Of a stretch of DNA of 19,777 nt, positions 15,808 through 19,777 are shown one piece after another. The notes beneath the pieces were generated by a model, which was not told the origin of the DNA, did no database searches, and saw only the letters and a list, made by a program, of their open reading frames with translations. The stretch's first letter is position 1, and the number at the start of each line of letters is the position of its first letter. Source of the stretch: Nitrosomonadaceae bacterium (GTDB taxonomy: Bacteria; Pseudomonadota; Gammaproteobacteria; Burkholderiales; Nitrosomonadaceae); NCBI GenBank assembly GCA_024644425.1, contig JAHELA010000011.1, positions 1 to 19,777 of the forward strand, in the 5' to 3' direction. The position numbers and the translations under genes are program-made.

Positions 15808-16992
15808 ATGGACTATACTTATATGATATCGGGACTTCTTGACTTACCTTGGTGGGGTTATGTTGTATATACCTTGGTTCTCACCCATATCACGATTGCT
15901 AGTATCACCATTTTTCTACATCGCCATCAAGCCCATCGAGCACTGGAGCTGCACCCTATCCCAAGCCATTTCTTTCGTTTTTGGTTGTGGCTCACAACTG
16001 GCATGGTCACCAAGGAGTGGACTGCAATTCACCGTAAGCATCATGCTAAGTGTGAAACTTCAGACGACCCCCACAGTCCTCAAATTCTTAGTATAGGAAA
16101 AGTAGTAAAGGAAGGTTCAGAGCTCTACCGTAAAGAAGCTGCAAATATGGAGACTATAGAAAGATATGGCCATGGTACGCCAGATGATTGGCTAGAACGT
16201 AAAGTTTATAGCAAACATAGTGTTAAAGGCGTCTCATTGATGCTAATCATTGATCTTATTCTATTTGGACCGATTGGACTCACTATTTGGGCTATACAAA
16301 TGGCTTGGTCACCATTCATGGCTGCTGGAATAATTAATGGCGTTGGCCACTACTGGGGATACCGTAATTTTCAGGCTGAGGATGCTAGCCGTAATATTGT
16401 TCCCTGGGGCATCCTTATTGGTGGTGAGGAACTACATAACAATCACCACGCTTATGCCACTTCCGCGCGTTTGTCTAACAAGTGGTATGAGTTTGATATA
16501 GGCTGGATGTATATATGCATCCTGGAGTCGATAGGATTCGCGCAAGTAAGGAAAACAGCGCCTATATTACGTTTTGATACAGCTAAAACTAAGTGTGATC
16601 TTGACACACTGCACGCAGTAATTTCTCATCGCTACGAAGTACTTACAAAATATGCTCATTCGCTTAAACACACATTAGCCAAAGAAATAGATCACCTGAG
16701 AGAAATAGCAACACATTATGGCGTGGATCACCCTACCCTAAAACGTTGGATTCTTGCAGATTCTAAAACATTGCTAGAACATGAACGTACTAAATTGAGT
16801 TTGGTACTAAGTAAAACTAGGACACTTGACAAAGTTTATACCATGCGAGAAGAACTTGTTTCGGTGTGGCAACGCTCCACTGCATCTAAGGATGAGTTAG
16901 TTAAACAGCTGGAAGATTGGTGCCACCGTGCTGAAGAAAGTGGCATTGAGGTACTAGAAAATTTTTCTCGTAGACTACGCTGCTACGCATAA
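15808..16992 (+). CDS. Membrane fatty acid desaturase with helical C-terminal extension
   Basis: Acyl-CoA/acyl-lipid desaturase of the membrane di-iron type, inserting a double bond, probably delta-9, into fatty acyl chains. Seen: 394 residues. The three histidine boxes are complete: HRHQAH at 38-43, HRKHH at 75-79 and HNNHH at 210-214, with an additional H181 in NGVGHYWGYRNF. Membrane helices lie at about 16-37, 53-66, 140-160 and 160-180. The catalytic core ends near 255. Residues 265-394 form a charged, mostly helical extension (YEVLTKYAHSLKHTLAKEI ... LVKQLEDWCHRAEESGIEVL) not needed for the desaturase fold; it is discussed in the findings. The ATG at 15808 is used; an in-frame ATG at 15823 (MISGLLDLPWW) is also possible, and neither has a clear ribosome-binding site. 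A strong tandem hairpin terminator follows two bases after the stop. Confidence 0.9.
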   Translation: MDYTYMISGLLDLPWWGYVVYTLVLTHITIASITIFLHRHQAHRALELHPIPSHFFRFWLWLTTGMVTKEWTAIHRKHHAKCETSDDPHSPQILSIGKVVKEGSELYRKEAANMETIERYGHGTPDDWLERKVYSKHSVKGVSLMLIIDLILFGPIGLTIWAIQMAWSPFMAAGIINGVGHYWGYRNFQAEDASRNIVPWGILIGGEELHNNHHAYATSARLSNKWYEFDIGWMYICILESIGFAQVRKTAPILRFDTAKTKCDLDTLHAVISHRYEVLTKYAHSLKHTLAKEIDHLREIATHYGVDHPTLKRWILADSKTLLEHERTKLSLVLSKTRTLDKVYTMREELVSVWQRSTASKDELVKQLEDWCHRAEESGIEVLENFSRRLRCYA

Positions 16993-16993
16993 T

Positions 16994-17018
16994 TTACAAT
17001 AGAGACTCTCTATTGTAA
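16994..17018. terminator. First hairpin after the desaturase gene
   Basis: TTACAATAGAG-ACT-CTCTATTGTAA: 11 perfect base pairs with a three-base loop, starting two bases after the desaturase stop. It is AT-rich with no U tract of its own. Its last two bases are shared with the next hairpin, so the two stems meet end to end. It may protect the mRNA 3' end or assist termination at the second stem. Confidence 0.6.
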
Positions 17019-17051
17019 TGTAAAACCCCGCTTATTGCGGGGTTTTACATT
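17017..17051. terminator. Strong bidirectional rho-independent terminator
   Basis: AATGTAAAACCCCGC-TTATT-GCGGGGTTTTACATT: 15 perfect base pairs with a G+C core (CCCCGC/GCGGGG) and A/T flanks that supply a U run in either direction. It sits between the convergent desaturase (+) and rpmG (-) genes and should terminate both transcripts. Confidence 0.92.
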
Positions 17052-17072
17052 ATTCTTTACTCTTATTAAATT

Positions 17073-17228
17073 CTATTTTAGCTTCGTTTCCTTATATTTA
17101 ACATGCTTACGTGCTACTGGATCAAATTTTAGAATTTCTATTTTTTCTGGAGAGATTCGTTTATTTTTGGTAGTAGTGTAGAAATGCCCAGTTCCAGCCG
17201 AAGACTCAAGTTTTATTTTTTCACGCAT
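17073..17228 (-). CDS. rpmG: 50S ribosomal protein L33
   Basis: Small basic protein of the large ribosomal subunit. Seen: 51 residues, [19 protein letters not shown] at the start and [16 protein letters not shown] at the end, both typical of L33. It has no cysteine, so it is the zinc-independent form. It starts at ATG 17228 with AGGA about eight bases upstream and follows rpmB by 45 bp, the standard rpmB-rpmG pair. Its 3' end faces the bidirectional terminator about 20 bases away. Confidence 0.96.
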   Translation of the reverse strand: MREKIKLESSAGTGHFYTTTKNKRISPEKIEILKFDPVARKHVKYKETKLK

Positions 17229-17273
17229 GACGTAGTTCCTAAATTTTTAAACTTTAAAGTTTTTGTCTTTCTC

Positions 17274-17510
17274 TTAGACGCTATTACCTCGAGCGCGCAT
17301 TTTTGCTAGGACTGCGTCAATACCATTCTTGTCTATGGTTCGTAACGCCGCATTGGATATACGCAAACTAACCCAACGTTTCTCGCTTTCAACCCAGAAC
17401 TTCCGATGTTGCAAATTAGGTAAAAAACGCCGTTTAGTTTTGTTGTTGGCATGGGAGACATGATGACCAGATATGGGCTTTTTGCCGGTTACTTCACATA
17501 CTCGAGACAT
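17274..17510 (-). CDS. rpmB: 50S ribosomal protein L28
   Basis: Large-subunit ribosomal protein. Seen: 78 residues, the usual length, starting [20 protein letters not shown], with [20 protein letters not shown] in the middle and [12 protein letters not shown] near the end. These are near-identical to well-known proteobacterial L28 sequences. GGAG lies about nine bases upstream of the ATG. It is the first gene of rpmB-rpmG and is divergent from coaBC with 249 bp between. A strong -10 hexamer is present upstream. Confidence 0.98.
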   Translation of the reverse strand: MSRVCEVTGKKPISGHHVSHANNKTKRRFLPNLQHRKFWVESEKRWVSLRISNAALRTIDKNGIDAVLAKMRARGNSV

Positions 17511-17542
17511 GACAATTAACTCCAGAACTCATAAAAAGGCGC

Positions 17543-17548
17543 ATTATA
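17543..17548 (-). promoter_or_regulatory. -10 element of the likely rpmB-rpmG promoter
   Basis: On the minus strand the sequence reads AGTATATAATGCGCC, containing a perfect TATAAT that ends 32 bases before the rpmB ATG. Transcription would start near 17536, giving a leader of about 26 bases. The -35 region (around CAACTT at 16 bp) is weak. The G+C-rich GCGCC just after the -10 resembles the discriminator of stringently controlled ribosomal promoters; that last point is inference. Confidence 0.55.
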
Positions 17549-17759
17549 TACTGATTTCTTATCAAAGTTGGTATTATTCTCTATATAACTCGCGATAAAA
17601 AGCATACTAATGATTAAATTTGCAGCATAAATGGTAAACAGCAAAACCTAAATCGTACTTCTGAAAATAGGATTGAACTAAAAAAGCTGATTTCTTTCTG
17701 TAACATAAGGATACTGTTAGGTTACACTCCTGTTCCCGTGTCAAACGAATAGAATATCT

Positions 17760-18956
17760 ATGGCTAATACCTCCTTACTCCATGCTAAGCGTTTGCTTTT
17801 AGGGCTGACCGGAGGAATCGCGGCATACAAAGCGGCAGAGATTGCACGGCTGTTAATACAGGAAAATATAGATGTGCAGCCGGTAATGACTAAATCGGCT
17901 TGCCGATTTGTGGGCCCAGCTACTTTGCAAGCTTTGACTGGCAAAATGGTCTTTTCCGATCTATGGGATGACCGAATCGCCAATAACATGGCGCACATAA
18001 ATATTTCACGTGATGTAGATGTTATCTTAATTGCCCCCGCAAGCGCAGATTTCATTGCGAAACTTGCTAATGGTTTTGCAAATGATCTTCTCTCGACATT
18101 ATGTCTTGCACGTGATTGCCCTTTATTTGTCGCCCCTGCAATGAATCGACAAATGTGGGAAAACCCTTCTACTCAACGAAACTTAACCCTCTTACGACGT
18201 GATGGTGTGATAATACTTGGTCCCGCCGAAGGTGCTCAAGCGTGCGGAGAAACTGGTATGGGGCGCATGTTAGAAGCCCAAGAACTAGTTAAAGTAATTC
18301 TAAGCTTTTTCCAGCCAAAACTATTGCAAAATAAGCGCGTCCTTATCACTGCAGGACCAACCTACGAGGCTATAGATGCGATTCGTGGTATAACAAATTT
18401 AAGTTCCGGTAAAATGGGTTATTCTATCGCCCGTGCCGCGCAAGAAGCGGGTGCGAAGGTTACCCTTATATCTGGCCCAGTATGCTTGGAAAGCCCTTTT
18501 GGGATCACTCAGATTAACATAGTAAGTGCTCAAGATATGCTGGTAGCTGTGAAAAAAGAGATCTCCAACGTTGACATTTTTATAAGTGCTGCTGCTGTAG
18601 CTGATTTTCTTCCTGCCAAGATTAGTAATCAAAAAATTAAGAAAGTTGGTAAAAACATATCACTAAAACTCGTTAGTAATCCTGATATTCTTGAGTATGC
18701 AGCGGGATTATCTAAACCCCCTTTCTGTGTGGGCTTTGCTGCAGAAACAGAAAATCTAGAAAAGAATGCTAAGGATAAGCGAATCAAGAAAAAAATACCC
18801 TTAATTGCCGCTAATCTGGCCCAAGATACAATTGGTTCTGATGAAAGTACACTGATACTATTCGATGATAAAGGCAAACATCTCCTACATAAGGCGCCAA
18901 AAATAGTACAGGCAAGACGCTTAATTAATCATATTTCACTTCTATATAAAAAATGA
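17760..18956 (+). CDS. coaBC: Bifunctional phosphopantothenoylcysteine decarboxylase / phosphopantothenate-cysteine ligase
   Basis: Two consecutive steps of coenzyme A synthesis: CoaB joins 4'-phosphopantothenate to cysteine using CTP, and CoaC decarboxylates the product using FMN. Seen: 398 residues, near the roughly 405 of the family. The CoaC half (about 1-188) has the flavin-binding [14 protein letters not shown] at 14-27, the active-site histidine H79 in NNMAHINIS, the PAMN motif at 126-129, and C162 in the flap [10 protein letters not shown]. The CoaB half (about 192-398) has [18 protein letters not shown] with N213, the SSGKMG turn, SAAAVADF and a lysine-rich KIKK loop. The ATG start matches the family N-terminus; the ribosome-binding site is weak. 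It leads coaBC-dut-DUF192, divergent from rpmB. No convincing promoter was found in the 249-bp gap on this strand. Confidence 0.97.
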   Translation: MANTSLLHAKRLLLGLTGGIAAYKAAEIARLLIQENIDVQPVMTKSACRFVGPATLQALTGKMVFSDLWDDRIANNMAHINISRDVDVILIAPASADFIAKLANGFANDLLSTLCLARDCPLFVAPAMNRQMWENPSTQRNLTLLRRDGVIILGPAEGAQACGETGMGRMLEAQELVKVILSFFQPKLLQNKRVLITAGPTYEAIDAIRGITNLSSGKMGYSIARAAQEAGAKVTLISGPVCLESPFGITQINIVSAQDMLVAVKKEISNVDIFISAAAVADFLPAKISNQKIKKVGKNISLKLVSNPDILEYAAGLSKPPFCVGFAAETENLEKNAKDKRIKKKIPLIAANLAQDTIGSDESTLILFDDKGKHLLHKAPKIVQARRLINHISLLYKK

Positions 18957-18969
18957 ATATAACGATATT

Positions 18970-19419
18970 ATGAAAAAAATTGACATGAAAATTCTTGATC
19001 CACGTTTGCAAGATCAGCGCCCATCTTATGCCACTCCTGGTTCAGCTGGAATAGACCTACGTGCTTGTACTGAGAATCCGATAACTATACGACCCGGTGA
19101 GGTTAATCTTGTTCCAACAGGTATCGCTATCCATCTTGCTGACACAAGTCTAGCGGCAATGGTTTTACCTCGTTCTGGACTAGGTCATAAACATGGAATT
19201 GTACTGGGCAACCTAGTAGGACTGATCGATTCAGATTATCAAGGACAAATATTTGTCTCCTGTTGGAATCGTAGCCAAAACCCTTTCCTATTAAATCCAT
19301 TAGAACGCATTGCACAACTTATAATAGTGCCAGTTTTGCAGGTAAATTTCTGTGTAGTAAAAGAATTTGAGAAAAGTAGCCGAGGTAATAAAGGATTTGG
19401 TAGTACTGGTAAGCACTAA
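18970..19419 (+). CDS. dut: Deoxyuridine 5'-triphosphate nucleotidohydrolase (dUTPase)
   Basis: Hydrolyses dUTP to dUMP and pyrophosphate, keeping uracil out of DNA and supplying dUMP for thymidylate synthesis. It works as a trimer. Seen: 149 residues with all five dUTPase motifs in order: [10 protein letters not shown] (23-32), [10 protein letters not shown] (67-76), GLIDSDYQG (84-92, catalytic aspartate D87), ERIAQLII, and the C-terminal [10 protein letters not shown] that closes over the substrate. The start [12 protein letters not shown] matches proteobacterial Dut. It begins 13 bp after coaBC, a common coaBC-dut pairing, so the two are co-transcribed. No good ribosome-binding site is seen. 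Confidence 0.98.
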   Translation: MKKIDMKILDPRLQDQRPSYATPGSAGIDLRACTENPITIRPGEVNLVPTGIAIHLADTSLAAMVLPRSGLGHKHGIVLGNLVGLIDSDYQGQIFVSCWNRSQNPFLLNPLERIAQLIIVPVLQVNFCVVKEFEKSSRGNKGFGSTGKH

Positions 19420-19425
19420 ATTACC

Positions 19426-19777
19426 ATGCGCTTTCTTTGGGTTATACTGCTTTTTCTACTACCGGCCTTGGCAAGTGCACAAATGCCAACAGTCCACCTT
19501 AAGATTTCTGATCATAGTCTTTCGGCGGAAGTTGCCTATACTCAGAAAAATCGTATAAGGGGACTAATGTATCGCAAGTCAATAGATAAAAATAGCGGTA
19601 TGCTATTTATTTTTCCTGAATCTAGTCGTCATAACATGTGGATGGCTAACACCAGCATTCCATTGAGTGTTGCTTTTCTCGACAAAGATGGCATTATACT
19701 CAATATTTCCTACATGTTGCCTCAGACCAAAACAAAACATAGTTCAATTAGTGCAGCAAAATATGCGCTTGAAATGA
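19426..19777 (+). CDS. Exported DUF192 family protein (3' end cut by window)
   Basis: The frame is open from ATG 19426 to the right edge, 117 codons. Seen: a signal peptide MRFLWVILLFLLPALASA with cleavage likely after ALASA, then a DUF192 domain. Its hallmarks are RGLMYRKSI (an R-GLM-R block), GMLFIFPE, HNMWMANTSIPLSVAFLD and the start of a second strand pair ending in AKYALEM. The biochemical role of DUF192 proteins is not established. It starts six bases after the dut stop, so it belongs to the coaBC-dut unit and probably relies on translational coupling, since no ribosome-binding site is obvious. About 30-40 residues are probably missing at the C-terminus. Confidence 0.88.
   Translation, partial: MRFLWVILLFLLPALASAQMPTVHLKISDHSLSAEVAYTQKNRIRGLMYRKSIDKNSGMLFIFPESSRHNMWMANTSIPLSVAFLDKDGIILNISYMLPQTKTKHSSISAAKYALEM

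Noticed and set aside
15633..15842. 69-codon open frame in the 361-bp intergenic region
   Set aside because: It has no ribosome-binding site, no recognisable sequence, overlaps the desaturase start in another frame, and the antisense strand is open too, as expected for AT-rich noncoding DNA by chance.
17511..17759. Small RNA or riboswitch in the rpmB/coaBC gap
   Set aside because: Apart from the rpmB -10 element, no conserved structured motif or strong hairpin was recognisable.
1..19777. Mobile elements, CRISPR arrays, tRNA or rRNA genes
   Set aside because: I saw no transposase gene, regularly spaced repeats, terminal inverted repeats with target duplications, or tRNA cloverleaf sequences. 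The transposase-like similarity in the desaturase tail is part of an intact enzyme gene.

Overview
The window is a compact, AT-rich stretch (roughly 40% G+C by eye) of bacterial chromosome. It carries ordinary housekeeping genes, and none of its genes looks phage-, plasmid- or transposon-borne. The proteins point to a betaproteobacterium, probably Nitrosomonadales or a relative: a PolB-like 3'-5' exonuclease, CysM, PhoB/PhoR, a MOFRL-type glycerate kinase beside uvrA, a YajR-like transporter abutting ssb, and a desaturase with a long C-terminal extension. The taxonomic call rests on protein resemblance and gene order recalled from memory, so it is moderate at best.

Layout. Positions 1-3938 read leftward: phoB, phoR, cysM and the 5' part of an exonuclease gene that starts at TTG and runs off the left edge. 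Positions 4087-8195 also read leftward: uvrA, then a glycerate kinase 17 bp downstream. A 66-bp divergent gap separates uvrA from a rightward pair, a YajR-like MFS transporter and ssb, joined as TAAATG. A small hairpin separates ssb from a convergent leftward pair, ybbA-like ATPase and ybbP-like permease. The divergent esterase gene tesA has a start codon that physically overlaps that of ybbA. A leftward 418-residue membrane-anchored protein of unknown function follows, then a 361-bp intergenic region and the rightward desaturase gene. Two tandem perfect hairpins close that unit and face the convergent rpmB-rpmG pair. Divergent from rpmB is coaBC-dut-DUF192, cut by the right edge.

How the genes work together. 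PhoB/PhoR is a phosphate-sensing two-component system. CysM makes cysteine, and CoaBC uses cysteine for coenzyme A. UvrA, Ssb, Dut and the exonuclease serve DNA repair, replication and nucleotide-pool hygiene. YbbA/YbbP/TesA is a conserved envelope-associated cluster. The desaturase modifies membrane acyl chains. RpmB and RpmG are 50S ribosomal proteins.

I found no convincing undescribed multi-gene system. The items most worth a second look are the 418-residue protein with a YfiM/DUF2279-like motif, the desaturase tail that resembles the C-terminus of ISL3-type transposases, the overlapping tesA/ybbA start codons, and short repeated elements upstream of phoB where a Pho box would be expected. 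Residue positions were counted by hand from the translations; no database search was run.
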